64,000 nt of DNA from Sinorhizobium sp. B11 (GCA_039725955.1 CP091034.1:1240001-1304000), one strand, 5' to 3'; counted from the stretch's first letter, positions 41,065 to 50,339 are shown. A program made the numbers and translations. The notes: generated by a model from the sequence alone, not told the origin.

Positions 41065-41991
41065 TCAGTCGTGGAACGCCTCGACGAATTTGCGCTTGCC
41101 GAGCATGAAGGCGTCGGCGACATGGCGCAGGGGCGCCAGATCGACATCCGACTTGCCGGCCTTGATGAGTTCGGCAAAGCGGCGATAAAGCGACGGATAT
41201 TCGGCCTCCGGGGCCGAGAACTTCAGCTCGCCGCCAACTGAGAGCTTCGAGCCGCCTTCCGAAAGAACCATCTGGCCTGCAGCCGTTTCGGCGATGATGT
41301 CCCAGCTCTGCTTGCCGGTCTGGCGCCAGTCGAATTCGGCGTGGACCGGAACATAGTCGACATTGCGGAAATGCAGATCGGCCGCGATCGGCGAGTCGCG
41401 ATTCTCAGGGAATTCCAGCGTGCCTCCGCTGAGGAACATCGCCTTCGGCAGGATATGCGTGACGATCGACAGTGCATTGATGCCGGGATCGAAAACGCCG
41501 AGGCCGCCGGCCTGCCAGATCCATTCCTGGTTCGGGTGCCAATGGCGCACGTCTTCCTTCCAGATGACGTGCATGCTCTTCATCTCGGTCGAGGCGAGGA
41601 ACGATTTGGCGGCTTCGACGGCGGCTGCATAGCGCGAATGCCAGCTCGCAAACAGTGTCGCACCCTGCTGGTTCGCGAGGTCTTCCAGGTCTTCCACTTC
41701 GCTCAGTGTCGCGCCCGGCGGCTTTTCCAGAAAAACGTGTTTGCCGGCGGCGAGCGCCTTGTAAGCGGCTTCATAGCGATACTGCGGTGGCATGCAGAGC
41801 GAAACGGCATCGATCGACGGTTCGGCCGCCAGCATGTCGTCGATCGAGGTATAGGCGGTGACGCCGTCGACCGTGCCATGGCGGCTCGCCGTCGCCACCA
41901 GCTTGAAGTCGGCATTGGCGGCGATGGAGGGGAGGTGCTGGTCGCGGACGATCTTGCCGACGCCGACGATGGCGAGGTTGATGGCTGACAT
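41065..41991 (-). CDS. Gfo/Idh/MocA oxidoreductase, likely D-galactose / L-arabinose 1-dehydrogenase
   Basis: 308 residues. N-terminal Rossmann motif VGVGKIVRDQHLPSIAANAD, then the EKPPGAT motif with the catalytic lysine (about 92) and FDPGINALSIVTHILPKAMF. From memory it is highly similar, motif by motif, to the Azospirillum NAD(P) L-arabinose 1-dehydrogenase, an enzyme class that also takes D-galactose. It would oxidise the sugar to lactone. No other gene of an oxidative pentose or galactose route is adjacent. ATG at 41991 is the standard start; upstream extension to 42162 is intergenic. Confidence 0.85.
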   Translation of the reverse strand: MSAINLAIVGVGKIVRDQHLPSIAANADFKLVATASRHGTVDGVTAYTSIDDMLAAEPSIDAVSLCMPPQYRYEAAYKALAAGKHVFLEKPPGATLSEVEDLEDLANQQGATLFASWHSRYAAAVEAAKSFLASTEMKSMHVIWKEDVRHWHPNQEWIWQAGGLGVFDPGINALSIVTHILPKAMFLSGGTLEFPENRDSPIAADLHFRNVDYVPVHAEFDWRQTGKQSWDIIAETAAGQMVLSEGGSKLSVGGELKFSAPEAEYPSLYRRFAELIKAGKSDVDLAPLRHVADAFMLGKRKFVEAFHD

Positions 41992-42315
41992 TGTAAAGCT
42001 CGCGTTCGGTGTTTCGCTAAAAGTATGACTTATTGCGCGCCGTTTTATCAGAAAGCGGTTCGCGGGCAAGCCTGGTCTTTGACAACAGACGACGCGATTT
42101 TTGGGGAATTGTCCAGCCCTTGACGGGCGCGACGGTTCTTGTGTCGCAGCCGGGTATCTCAAGATATTTATGGACTTTCGAGGTTCAAAATCTCATCCGA
42201 GCGCGCCTGGTCCCTCCCTTAAAAGGACGGCCGTGACGCAGACTTCGCAGCTAGGCCCAATCTGGAAGGCCGCCAGGAATGAGCGCTGGCGGCCAGTGAA
42301 ATCCCCGGCAGCGCT
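41992..42315. other. Intergenic region between the sugar dehydrogenase and the ABC-F gene
   Basis: 324 bp. It should contain the dehydrogenase promoter (minus strand) and the end of the ABC-F transcript. A hairpin is at 42268-42294. No gene seen; a CCTCCCTTAAAAGGACGG near 42214 is not followed by a coding frame. Confidence 0.45.
42268..42294 (-). terminator. Hairpin after the ABC-F gene
   Basis: Perfect 9-bp stem GGCCGCCAG (42268-42276) and CTGGCGGCC (42286-42294), loop 9 bases, 21 bp after the ABC-F stop at 42316. No T run follows on the minus strand, so it may be a stabilising hairpin rather than an intrinsic terminator. Confidence 0.5.
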
Positions 42316-44202
42316 TCAGCTCGCCATGGCTCCTTCATATTCAGCGGAGAGCTCCAGCCATTGCTCTTCGGCAGCAGCAAGCTTGGCGGCTGCTTCGCCC
42401 CGCTGCTTGGCCTTGTCGGCGGCCTTGGCGGGCGCCTTTTCATAGAGCGCTGGATCCGCAAGTTCCGCATCAAGTGCCTGAATCAGTTTCTCCAGCTTGC
42501 CCGTCAAGGATTCGATTTCGTTGATCTTTTTCTTGAGAGGGGCGAGCGAGGCGCGCTTGTCGGCATTCAGCTTGCGCTGATCGGCCTTCGATGCCTGGTC
42601 TTCAGACTGCTTCTGCTTTTCGTCGTCTTTTTTTTTGCCGGAAGCAACGATCAGGTCGCGATATTCATCCATATCGCCTTCGAAGCTCGTCACCGTACCA
42701 TTGTTGACCAGCCACAGGCGATCGACCGTCGCTTCGATCAGGTGCCGGTCGTGCGAAATCAGGATGACGGCACCGTCATAATCGTTCAGCGCCTCGATCA
42801 GCGCGCGGCGGCTGTCGATGTCGAGATGGTTGGTCGGCTCGTCAAGGATCAAGAGGTTCGGTGCATGAAAGGCGGCAAGCCCCATCAGCAGGCGTGCCTT
42901 TTCGCCACCCGAGAGGTCCTTGGCGGCGGTCGCCATCTTTTCGGTCGCAAGCCCCATCTGTGCCACGCGGGAACGCACCTTGGCTTCCGGCTCGGTCGGC
43001 ATCAGCCGGCGCACATGCTCGACGGGCGTCTCATTCGGCACGAGGTCGTCGAGCTGATGCTGCGCGAAGAAGCCGATCTTCAGGCTGGGCGCCAGGCGCA
43101 GATCGCCGCTTTCGGGAGCCAGCCGCCCCGAAATGAATTTCGCGAAGGTCGATTTGCCGTTGCCGTTCGAGCCGAGCAGCGCGATGCGGTCGTCATTGTC
43201 GATGCGCAGATTGAGCCCCTTGAGGATCGGCTTGCCTGGCTCGTAGCCGACGGCGCCGCCGCTGATTGCGACGATCGGCGAGGCCGGCTGTTTTTCCGGC
43301 TCCGGGAAGGTGATCGGCTGAACGTGATCCTCGATCACCGACGCGACCGTGCCCATGCGCTCCAGCGCCTTGACCCGCGATTGGGCCTGCTTGGCTTTGG
43401 AGGCCTTGGCCTTGAAGCGGTCGATGAAGCTCTGCAGATGCTTGCGCGCCGCATCGTTCTTCGCCTTGGCCTTCATCTGCAGTTCGTCGGCTTCCGCTTT
43501 CTGCCGCTCGAACTGGTCGTAATTGCCGCGATAGAAGGTGAGCTTCTTCTGATCGAGATGAACGATCGAATTGACCGCGTTGTTGAGCAGATCGCGATCG
43601 TGGCTGATGATGATGACCGTGTGCGGATAGCGGCGGATATAATCCTCCAGCCACATCGTGCCTTCGAGGTCGAGGTAGTTGGTCGGCTCGTCGAGCAGCA
43701 GCAGGTCCGGCTCGGTAAAGAGCACGGAGGCGAGCGCCACGCGCATGCGCCAGCCGCCCGAGAAGGAGGATGCGGGCCGGGCCTGCGCTTCCTGATCGAA
43801 GCCGAGGCCCGAGAGGATGCTGGCGGCGCGCGCTTCTGCCGAATGGGCGTCGATATCGACGAGGCGCATCTGGATTTCGGCGATGCGATGCGGATCGGTT
43901 GCGGTTTCCGCCTCGGCCAGCAGCGCAGCGCGCTCCTTGTCGGCGGAAAGCACGATCGTGATCAGCGAATCCTCGGTGCCCGGTGCTTCCTGCTTTACCT
44001 GACCCATGCGCGCATTCTTGGGGATCGATATTGTCCCGCTCTCGGCTCCCAGATCACCGGTTATGACGCGGAAGAGGGTGGATTTGCCGGCGCCGTTACG
44101 CCCCACGAGCCCTGCCTTCGTGCCTGATGGCAGCGAGACGCTGGCATGGTCGAGGAGCAAACGGCCGGCGATGCGGGCGGAAATGTCTGAAATCGTGATC
44201 AT
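42316..44202 (-). CDS. ABC-F family ATP-binding protein (Uup/YheS-like)
   Basis: 628 residues, two ABC ATPase domains, no membrane segments. Domain 1: Walker A GRNGAGKSTLF (near residue 29), signature SFSGGWRMRVALA, Walker B LLLLDEPTNYLD. Domain 2: GSNGNGKSTFAKF, LSGGEKARLLMG, LLILDEPTNHLD. The linker is charged and coiled (KAKAKNDAARKHLQSF). The C-terminus is a coiled-coil. ABC-F proteins act on ribosomes or DNA; this one fits the Uup/YheS group. Start MITISDISARIAG at 44202 is preferred over 44238. Confidence 0.9.
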   Translation of the reverse strand: MITISDISARIAGRLLLDHASVSLPSGTKAGLVGRNGAGKSTLFRVITGDLGAESGTISIPKNARMGQVKQEAPGTEDSLITIVLSADKERAALLAEAETATDPHRIAEIQMRLVDIDAHSAEARAASILSGLGFDQEAQARPASSFSGGWRMRVALASVLFTEPDLLLLDEPTNYLDLEGTMWLEDYIRRYPHTVIIISHDRDLLNNAVNSIVHLDQKKLTFYRGNYDQFERQKAEADELQMKAKAKNDAARKHLQSFIDRFKAKASKAKQAQSRVKALERMGTVASVIEDHVQPITFPEPEKQPASPIVAISGGAVGYEPGKPILKGLNLRIDNDDRIALLGSNGNGKSTFAKFISGRLAPESGDLRLAPSLKIGFFAQHQLDDLVPNETPVEHVRRLMPTEPEAKVRSRVAQMGLATEKMATAAKDLSGGEKARLLMGLAAFHAPNLLILDEPTNHLDIDSRRALIEALNDYDGAVILISHDRHLIEATVDRLWLVNNGTVTSFEGDMDEYRDLIVASGKKKDDEKQKQSEDQASKADQRKLNADKRASLAPLKKKINEIESLTGKLEKLIQALDAELADPALYEKAPAKAADKAKQRGEAAAKLAAAEEQWLELSAEYEGAMAS

Positions 44203-44295
44203 GCGCGCGGTTTTGGCCGAAAGCTGCCGCCAAGGCAAGATGGATCAGCGGCGTGTTCGCCACTGTCTGCCATGAATGGCCTCTGGTCGAACGCC

Positions 44296-45345
44296 TTACC
44301 GGCCGAAGGCCTGCACCGGCTGACGCGGATTGGACTGGGCGGCGAGCAGCGCCACGCGGGCGTTGGCTTGAAGCTGGCCGGGCGTTGCGGCATCGCCGCT
44401 GAGCGCCACGCCGACCGAAATCGTCAAGCCGCTCGCATCTGAAATGTCCGACGCCGCGAAGACAAGATTGTCTTCGACCGAACTGCGCAGCCGTTCGGCG
44501 ATCGCCAGCGCATCCTGCATGCCGACATTGGCAAAGAGGAAGGCGAATTCGTCAGCCTCCAGGCGCGCAATGAAATCGTTCTTTTTCACCGTCTTGCGGA
44601 AGAGGCCGGCAAGCTTTTTCAGAAGCTTGTTGCCGGTCTGCATGCCGTAACGGGCGGTAAGCTCCTTGAAGTCGTCGATGTCGATCATGATCAGCGCGCT
44701 GCCGGCCGCACCCTCTTCCTGACCATAGAGGTCGTCGAGTGCACGATTGAGGCCGATACGGTTCGGAAGGCCGGTGATCTTGTCGGTGACACTTGCCGCC
44801 TGCACGGCCGAAATGCCGCGCTCCAGCGCCGTCAGCCGTTCAATGTCCTCTTCCAGCTTCGTGCCGATCGCGCGCTCCGCGGCAAGCACGGCTGAAAGGG
44901 AGGCGGCGAGATACTCGACCTCGGCCATGAAGTCGGCAAGGCTCTGGTGCTCCTGCTGGCCCGAGACGGATTTGAGGATGGTCTCGCAGGCGCGTGCGAA
45001 GGCCTGGTGATGCAGGCGTCCCTCGGCCAGCCGCTCGGCCGTTTCCTTCAGCATGCGGCTCGCTTCGTTGCGCGAGCGGTCGCCCGCCAGCCCGTAATGG
45101 CCGACGAGCCGGTAGCGCAGGCCGAGTTCGTCCAGTGCTTCCTGCTGTGGGTGTGAACCGAGGGCTGCGATATCCTGCGCCAGCCCGGCATTCAGGCCGA
45201 CAAGCGCTTCGTGGAACAATTCGTAATTGCGCGGCAGGCCCGCCACGTTGAGCCGCATCATGTGCTGAGCGACCTTCTGTATATCGGCAGGCGGCGTCGG
45301 CCGGGCAGCCTCGCGCGCATTCAATGCATTAGCGGCAGTCGGCAT
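44296..45345 (-). CDS. GGDEF-domain protein with degenerate motif
   Basis: 349 residues. Residues 1-170 are a helical N-terminus with no recognised sensor; the C-terminal half is a diguanylate-cyclase fold (DKITGLPNRIGLNRALDDLY). The signature is RLEADEF instead of RxGGDEF, so both glycines are lost while D-E-F stays. That residue change usually abolishes cyclase activity, suggesting a GTP-binding or scaffold role, though I cannot test this. ATG at 45345 follows GAGGGGATCGTC; there is an in-frame ATG at 45390 without such a site. Confidence 0.85.
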   Translation of the reverse strand: MPTAANALNAREAARPTPPADIQKVAQHMMRLNVAGLPRNYELFHEALVGLNAGLAQDIAALGSHPQQEALDELGLRYRLVGHYGLAGDRSRNEASRMLKETAERLAEGRLHHQAFARACETILKSVSGQQEHQSLADFMAEVEYLAASLSAVLAAERAIGTKLEEDIERLTALERGISAVQAASVTDKITGLPNRIGLNRALDDLYGQEEGAAGSALIMIDIDDFKELTARYGMQTGNKLLKKLAGLFRKTVKKNDFIARLEADEFAFLFANVGMQDALAIAERLRSSVEDNLVFAASDISDASGLTISVGVALSGDAATPGQLQANARVALLAAQSNPRQPVQAFGR

Positions 45346-45609
45346 GACGATCCCCTCATTGCCATCGGTTCGCTTGGGCCACCGGCTCATCTGCTTCCGC
45401 TATGAGGGCAAGCTTTTAAGAGACATTGAATTTTCAAGCTTCGTCGGGAGGGAAGCCGCAAAACCGGTTAATGCACCCTTGCTGCGTCCCGATCGGGAAT
45501 GGCCCTGTCCGTATCAGCAGCGGCCGTGATGGCGCCATGAAAATTCCTGATTTGATCGCGCCGGCTTTCTGGCGTGGAATGAACCCGCTGCGATATCGAA
45601 AGGACTGAT

Positions 45610-46299
45610 ATGACCAGAGTTCTTTATTCCCTGTGCGGCGCCGACGAGCGTCATTTCTTCTCGCCGCATTGCTGGAAGGCGGTGATGGCGCTTGCCCACA
45701 AGGGCCTCGATTTCGAGGAAGTGCCGACGACCTACAGCCGCATTGCTGGTATCGGCGGCGGCTTTTCCAAGACCGTGCCGGTTCTGGACGATAACGGTCG
45801 GCTGATATCAGACAGTTTCGATATCGCCCTTTACCTGGAAGAGGCCTATCCGGACCTTCCGTCGCTATTTGGTAGCGAGGGCGGCAAGGCCTTGTCGCGT
45901 TTGGTCGAGGGTTATTCGCAGATGATCATCCATCCGGCGATCATGCGGATCGCGCTCCTCGATATTCATTCCATTCTCGATGAGGGCGACAAGGCCTATT
46001 TCCGCGCCAGCCGCGAAAGCCGTCTCGGCAAGCCGCTGGAGGATTTCGCCGCCGGACGCGAGGCGGAGAGGGAGGCCTTTGCCGCCAAGCTGGAGCCGAT
46101 GCGACATATGCTGCGCTTCCAGCCGTTCATCGGCGGCGAGAGCCCGCTCTTTGCCGACTATATCGTCTTCGGCGCGCTGCAATGGCTGCGCATCGCCGCC
46201 GGCCTTGCCATGCTGGCTCCGGATGACCCCGTCATGGCATGGTTCGAGCGCTGCCTCGATCTTCACGAAAGCCGGGGCCGGACTGTGACAGCGGCGTGA
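45610..46299 (+). CDS. Glutathione S-transferase family, LigE/beta-etherase-like
   Basis: 229 residues. Thioredoxin-like N-terminus with [20 protein letters not shown] resembles the beta-etherase type of bacterial GST more than the classical type, followed by the [16 protein letters not shown] strand and a helical C-terminal domain. Substrate unknown. ATG at 45610 follows AAAGGACTGAT. Confidence 0.82.
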   Translation: MTRVLYSLCGADERHFFSPHCWKAVMALAHKGLDFEEVPTTYSRIAGIGGGFSKTVPVLDDNGRLISDSFDIALYLEEAYPDLPSLFGSEGGKALSRLVEGYSQMIIHPAIMRIALLDIHSILDEGDKAYFRASRESRLGKPLEDFAAGREAEREAFAAKLEPMRHMLRFQPFIGGESPLFADYIVFGALQWLRIAAGLAMLAPDDPVMAWFERCLDLHESRGRTVTAA

Positions 46300-46381
46300 A
46301 ATTGCCATAGACCCCTTGTTTTCAGGCAGTGAGGCGGGTAAAGACCGCCCACTTTTCCCTTACGAGTATGAGGACCTGATA

Positions 46382-46804
46382 ATGGCGATTGAACGCACCT
46401 TCTCGATGATCAAGCCGGACGCAACGAAGCGCAACCTGACGGGCGCTATCACCAAGATGCTCGAAGATGCCGGCCTGCGCGTCGTCGCCTCCAAGCGCGT
46501 CTGGATGAGCAAGCGCGAAGCTGAAGGCTTCTACGCTGTTCACAAGGAACGTCCGTTCTTCGGCGAACTCGTCGACGGCATGACCTCCGGCCCGACCATC
46601 GTTCAGGTTCTGGAAGGCGAAGGCGCCATCCTGAAGAACCGCGAAATCATGGGCGCAACCAACCCGGCAAACGCCGCCGAAGGCACGATCCGTAAGGTTC
46701 ACGCTCTCTCGATCGGCGAAAACTCCGTCCACGGTTCGGACGCTCCGGAAACCGCAGCCCAGGAAATCAAGTACTGGTTCTCCGACACCGAGATCGTCGG
46801 CTGA
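46382..46804 (+). CDS. ndk: Nucleoside diphosphate kinase
   Basis: 140 residues. It equilibrates nucleoside di- and triphosphates. The phosphorylated histidine is in [13 protein letters not shown], and the N-terminal [18 protein letters not shown] is typical. The start at 46382 gives the family's usual N-terminus. Terminator follows at 46851-46877. Confidence 0.97.
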   Translation: MAIERTFSMIKPDATKRNLTGAITKMLEDAGLRVVASKRVWMSKREAEGFYAVHKERPFFGELVDGMTSGPTIVQVLEGEGAILKNREIMGATNPANAAEGTIRKVHALSIGENSVHGSDAPETAAQEIKYWFSDTEIVG

Positions 46805-46850
46805 TTCAGTTACGGAGCATTCCTCGGGAATGCATTGAATTGACTGAGAA

Positions 46851-46877
46851 AAGCCGGGCTCGTCCCGGCTTTTTTGT
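46851..46877 (+). terminator. Intrinsic terminator after ndk
   Basis: Stem AAGCCGGG (46851-46858) and CCCGGCTT (46864-46871), 5-base loop, then TTTTT. It is convergent with the lipoprotein gene and may also serve it. Confidence 0.88.
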
Positions 46878-47383
46878 TAAGCCGGACACTTGTCCGTATT
46901 TGAAAAATCCGTCGTCCCGTCCGGTTTGAAGACCTCCGGGTTCTTCTCGTAGCCGGCCCCGACCACCAGCGGCTTGCTCGGCAGCACCGTCTGGTCGAGA
47001 TCGGATTTGAACTGCGCCTTCAACTCCTGCAGAAGCTTGCCATCCTTGTCGACCAGCTTGACTGTCACCGAATAGGGCCGGTCCTTGACCACGCAGTGCA
47101 GGTTTTCGCTCTGGACCGAAATCTTGTCGTCCATTGGGAAGACCTTCTGGTTCAACACAAGCGGTGTGCCGCCTTGAGGGTTCTCGAACTCGGCAACGAT
47201 GGTCGAGCCGTTGGGAATGGGCGCCGTCTTCTTCATTGTCAGCAGATAGGTGGCGCTGGCGTTTCGATAGTTGAACACGAACAGATGCCCCGTCACTTCC
47301 AGCATGGTTTCGGCCTGGCGCTGGCAGGCGGCAAGCATGATCCCTGCTGCTGCAAGTGTGGTAATGACTAAACGCCGCTTCAT
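46877..47383 (-). CDS. Putative lipoprotein, 168 aa
   Basis: Not recognised by family. N-terminus MKRRLVITTLAAAGIMLAAC is a signal peptide with a lipobox LAAC; the cysteine (residue 20) would be lipid-modified. The remaining part looks like a beta-rich periplasmic domain (VVAEFENPQGGTPLV), with two further cysteines (HCVVK and DKCPA) that could form a disulfide. It overlaps the CGNR gene by ATGA (47380-47383), so the two are translated together. The ATG at 47383 follows GGAGGAGACGCC. Confidence 0.72.
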   Translation of the reverse strand: MKRRLVITTLAAAGIMLAACQRQAETMLEVTGHLFVFNYRNASATYLLTMKKTAPIPNGSTIVAEFENPQGGTPLVLNQKVFPMDDKISVQSENLHCVVKDRPYSVTVKLVDKDGKLLQELKAQFKSDLDQTVLPSKPLVVGAGYEKNPEVFKPDGTTDFSNTDKCPA

Positions 47384-47928
47384 GGCGTCTCCTCCTTCTT
47401 TTTCCTCCGGTAATGCCTGATCGCCTTGGCGCGGTTGCCGCAGACGGCCATATCGCACCAGGCCCGGCTTTTATTCTTGCTGCGGTCGATGAACAGCCAG
47501 CCGCAATTGCCGCAGATCTTCATTCGCTCCGGATCTGGCATGGCGATCAGCCGCAAGACCGAATGGGCCATTGCCGTATCAAGCCCCTTTTCCGATGCCC
47601 CGCGCAGGGTGCGCGCCAAAGTCTCCAGCAATTCGGCGAGCAGCCGGTCGTCGTTCCCCGCGAGCACGCGCTGTCGGAAGTACCGGTCCGTCGCTTCGCG
47701 CAGTTCGATGAAGTTCGCTCTATTCTGCGCTTGAATGGGCGCTATGTCGCCGAAAAGTACCCGTTCGGCGCAGAACGCTCGCGCTGCCGCTGGGAAGCGC
47801 TCCATCTGCCCTTCGGCCTCGAAGCGGTCGATGCTGCGCGCCGTATCGTGACGTAGGATGACGCTGTTGGCGACATCGAGCGCCAATGCGCCGCCGGAAA
47901 AACGGTGAGGGGTCCAGGAGAAGGTCAT
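47380..47928 (-). CDS. CGNR zinc-finger / ABATE-domain regulator
   Basis: 182 residues. The N-terminal ABATE domain (FSGGALALDVANSVILRHDTARSIDRF) is followed by the CGNR zinc finger: CGNCGWLFIDRSKNKSRAWC then CGNRAKAIRHYRR. The family is thought to be DNA-binding stress or metabolism regulators. It is coupled to the lipoprotein downstream and divergent from the permease at 47996. Confidence 0.88.
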   Translation of the reverse strand: MTFSWTPHRFSGGALALDVANSVILRHDTARSIDRFEAEGQMERFPAAARAFCAERVLFGDIAPIQAQNRANFIELREATDRYFRQRVLAGNDDRLLAELLETLARTLRGASEKGLDTAMAHSVLRLIAMPDPERMKICGNCGWLFIDRSKNKSRAWCDMAVCGNRAKAIRHYRRKKKEETP

Positions 47929-47995
47929 GAGAAAAATATAACTGGTAAAAACGCATTTTGCTAGTTATTATTTTAAGGCGATCTGGAGTGTCGGA

Positions 47996-48892
47996 ATGGC
48001 CTATCTTCTGCAGCAACTGGCAAATGCGGTGCCGCTCGCAGCGCTCTACGCCACGCTTGCCTTCGGCTATTCGATCGCCTTTGGGGTCACCAAACGCGCC
48101 GACATCACCTATGGTGCGATAATCGCCTTTGCCGGTCAGATGCTGCTGCTCTTCACGGACATGGCCTATAATCGCCTCTGGCTGGTGCTGCCGGCGGCGA
48201 TCGCGGTCGGCGTCTGTGCCTCGCTGGTCTATTCAGTGGGGGCTGGGGTGTGGATCGGCCGTTTCGTCATGCAGCCGCTCGTCAGCAAATCGCCGAACAC
48301 GGTCATCGTCGCAGCGCTCGGAATGATGATCGTGCTGATGGAGACGGCGCGCCTTGCCGCCAATACCCGCGCCATCTGGCTTCCGCCGCTCCTGAACGAC
48401 AACGTGACCTTCTGGAGCGACGGCACCTTCAAGGTGACGCTCACCTATATCCAGCTTCTGGATACGGCCTTGATGTGCGCAATCATTGCGATCGGGGCGG
48501 TAATCCTGAAGCGCACCGCCTGGGGCCGCCTGTGGCGCGCCGTCATAGATGATCCGCTTGCCGCCGAACTCTGCGGTACCAGCGCCAGCCGTGTCTTCCT
48601 TGTGTCCTATGGGGCCGCAGCGCTCGTCGCCACCTGCTGCGGCATCCTTGCGACCTTCTATTACGGATCGATGGATTTCGGCGCCGGGCTGATGTTCGGC
48701 CTCAAGGTGTTGCTGATCGCTGCTGTCGGTGGCTATTCCGATCCGCTGCGCTCGGCGGGCGGCGCGGCCGGCCTCGCACTCGTCGAGACGCTCTGGGGCG
48801 CCTACGGTTCCTTCATCTGGCGCGATCTCGCCATATTCTCGCTCTTGGTATTCCTGCTGGTATTGAGCCGCCGCGAGCGCGTCGTGCTTTGA
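47996..48892 (+). CDS. LivH-like branched-chain amino-acid ABC permease, orphan
   Basis: 298 residues, about eight membrane segments. AFGYSIAFGVTKRADITYG at the start and the C-terminal GLKVLLIAAVGGYSDPLRSAGGAAG match the LivH family of branched-chain amino-acid importers. No binding protein, LivM, LivF or LivG lies nearby, so either its partners are elsewhere or it has a different role. Divergent from the CGNR gene; converges end to end on moaE. ATG 47996 follows TGGAGTGTCGGA. Confidence 0.8.
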   Translation: MAYLLQQLANAVPLAALYATLAFGYSIAFGVTKRADITYGAIIAFAGQMLLLFTDMAYNRLWLVLPAAIAVGVCASLVYSVGAGVWIGRFVMQPLVSKSPNTVIVAALGMMIVLMETARLAANTRAIWLPPLLNDNVTFWSDGTFKVTLTYIQLLDTALMCAIIAIGAVILKRTAWGRLWRAVIDDPLAAELCGTSASRVFLVSYGAAALVATCCGILATFYYGSMDFGAGLMFGLKVLLIAAVGGYSDPLRSAGGAAGLALVETLWGAYGSFIWRDLAIFSLLVFLLVLSRRERVVL

Positions 48893-49354
48893 CTATTTCC
48901 AGCGATCGCGCGCGGTGTTGTCGGCATCTTTCGCCGCGATCCAGTCGCCCGTGTCGCCGTCCTTGCCGTGTTCTTTCTTCCAGAAAGGGGCGGAGGTCTT
49001 CAGGAAATCCATGACGAAGTTCGCGCCGTCGAAGGCGGCCTGCCGATGCGGCGCCGCTGCGACGACCAGCACAATATTCTCGCCGGCCGCAATCTTTCCG
49101 AAGCGATGGATGGCGGTCAGGCCGTTGAGCCCGAAACGCTCGATGGCGAGCTCGCCGATACGGCTCATCTCCGCTTCGGCCATGCCGGGATAATGTTCGA
49201 GTTCCAGCGCCGAGAGCGTGCCGCCTTCATCGCGGCAAAGACCGGAGAAGGTTACGACCGCGCCGATGCCGGGCTTGCCTTTGGAAAGCCGGTCGATTTC
49301 CGCCTGCAGATCAAAATCCTCGCGCTGGACGCGAATGGTAGGCGTAATGCTCAC
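48893..49354 (-). CDS. moaE: Molybdopterin synthase large subunit
   Basis: 153 residues. It converts precursor Z to molybdopterin with MoaD. Conserved HRFGKIAAGENIVLVVAAAPHR and FLKTSAPFWKKE with the catalytic lysines near residues 120-130. Starts with GTG at 49352-49354, preceded by AGGAG. Stop abuts the permease stop. Confidence 0.95.
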   Translation of the reverse strand: MSITPTIRVQREDFDLQAEIDRLSKGKPGIGAVVTFSGLCRDEGGTLSALELEHYPGMAEAEMSRIGELAIERFGLNGLTAIHRFGKIAAGENIVLVVAAAPHRQAAFDGANFVMDFLKTSAPFWKKEHGKDGDTGDWIAAKDADNTARDRWK

Positions 49355-49387
49355 AGGAGACTCCTCAGCCCAGAGAACCGTCGTCCC

Positions 49388-49642
49388 TCAGCCGCCCGTC
49401 ATCGGCGGGAAAATACCGATCTCCCGCGCTCCGCCGATCGGCTCGTCATGCTCCACATGTTCCTGGTCGATCGCGACCCGGATGACGTCAGGATATTGAA
49501 GGGCCATCTCATATTCCTCGCCCAGGCCCTTCAAATGATTCAGAAGATCGGCAACGCTGACGACGGAGGAGGGGAGGTCGATCTCCTCCTCACCCTTGCC
49601 GATGCGTTCGCGTACCCAGGCGAAATAGACAAGCCGCGTCAT
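49388..49642 (-). CDS. moaD: Molybdopterin synthase sulfur-carrier subunit
   Basis: 84 residues, ubiquitin-like, ending FPPMTGG with the C-terminal Gly-Gly that carries the thiocarboxylate. Stop is 34 bp before moaE. The ATG overlaps the pgsA stop by ATGA. Confidence 0.94.
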   Translation of the reverse strand: MTRLVYFAWVRERIGKGEEEIDLPSSVVSVADLLNHLKGLGEEYEMALQYPDVIRVAIDQEHVEHDEPIGGAREIGIFPPMTGG

Positions 49643-50229
49643 TCTTCGTCATCCACCACATGTTTCAGGCCGGCGCGGAAATAATCATAGCCGGTATAGA
49701 TCGTCAGAAGTGCTGCGATCCAGAGGAGCGCGATCCCCGTCCAGGTCGTGTAGGGGAAAATGGTATCGCCCGCCGGGCCCGCGAGCAGGAAGGCGATGGC
49801 GACGAGCTGCAGCGTCGTCTTCCACTTGGCAATGCGCGTTACCGGGACGCTGACCTTCAGCGCGGCCAGATATTCGCGCAGGCCCGAAACCAGGATCTCG
49901 CGGCAGAGAATGATGATCGCCGCCCAGAGCGACCAGCCGGCGATCGTGCCGTCGGCGGCAACCAGAAGCAGGATGGCGGAAACCAGCAGTTTGTCGGCAA
50001 TCGGGTCCAGCATGCGGCCGATATTCGAGGTCTGGTTCCAGATTCGCGCGAGATAGCCGTCGAGGAAATCGGTGATCGAGGCGATGACGAAAATCCAGAG
50101 CGCCACCCAGCGCGCGGTATCGCTGCTGCTGAGCCGTCCCTCGATGAAGAAGCAGACGACGATCAGCGGCACCGCCAGGATGCGGCCGTAGGTCAGGAGA
50201 TTGGGGATATTATACGCACGCGATGCCAT
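49639..50229 (-). CDS. pgsA: CDP-diacylglycerol--glycerol-3-phosphate phosphatidyltransferase
   Basis: 196 residues, membrane protein with about five to six segments. The CDP-alcohol phosphatidyltransferase motif is exact: DG-x2-AR, eight residues, G-x3-D-x3-D (DGYLARIWNQTSNIGRMLDP, then IAD). It makes phosphatidylglycerol-phosphate, precursor of PG and cardiolipin. It lies downstream of uvrC, the order seen across alphaproteobacteria. Confidence 0.95.
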   Translation of the reverse strand: MASRAYNIPNLLTYGRILAVPLIVVCFFIEGRLSSSDTARWVALWIFVIASITDFLDGYLARIWNQTSNIGRMLDPIADKLLVSAILLLVAADGTIAGWSLWAAIIILCREILVSGLREYLAALKVSVPVTRIAKWKTTLQLVAIAFLLAGPAGDTIFPYTTWTGIALLWIAALLTIYTGYDYFRAGLKHVVDDEE

Positions 50230-50339
50230 GAAGCGGTTCTCTTTGATATTGCGGCGGTAGATGACGGCTTTGCCCTTCGACCGTCAACATTCTTTCTGTT
50301 TTTTCGCTGCCTTTGCGTGGAATTTGCGACCGGCGCCGC

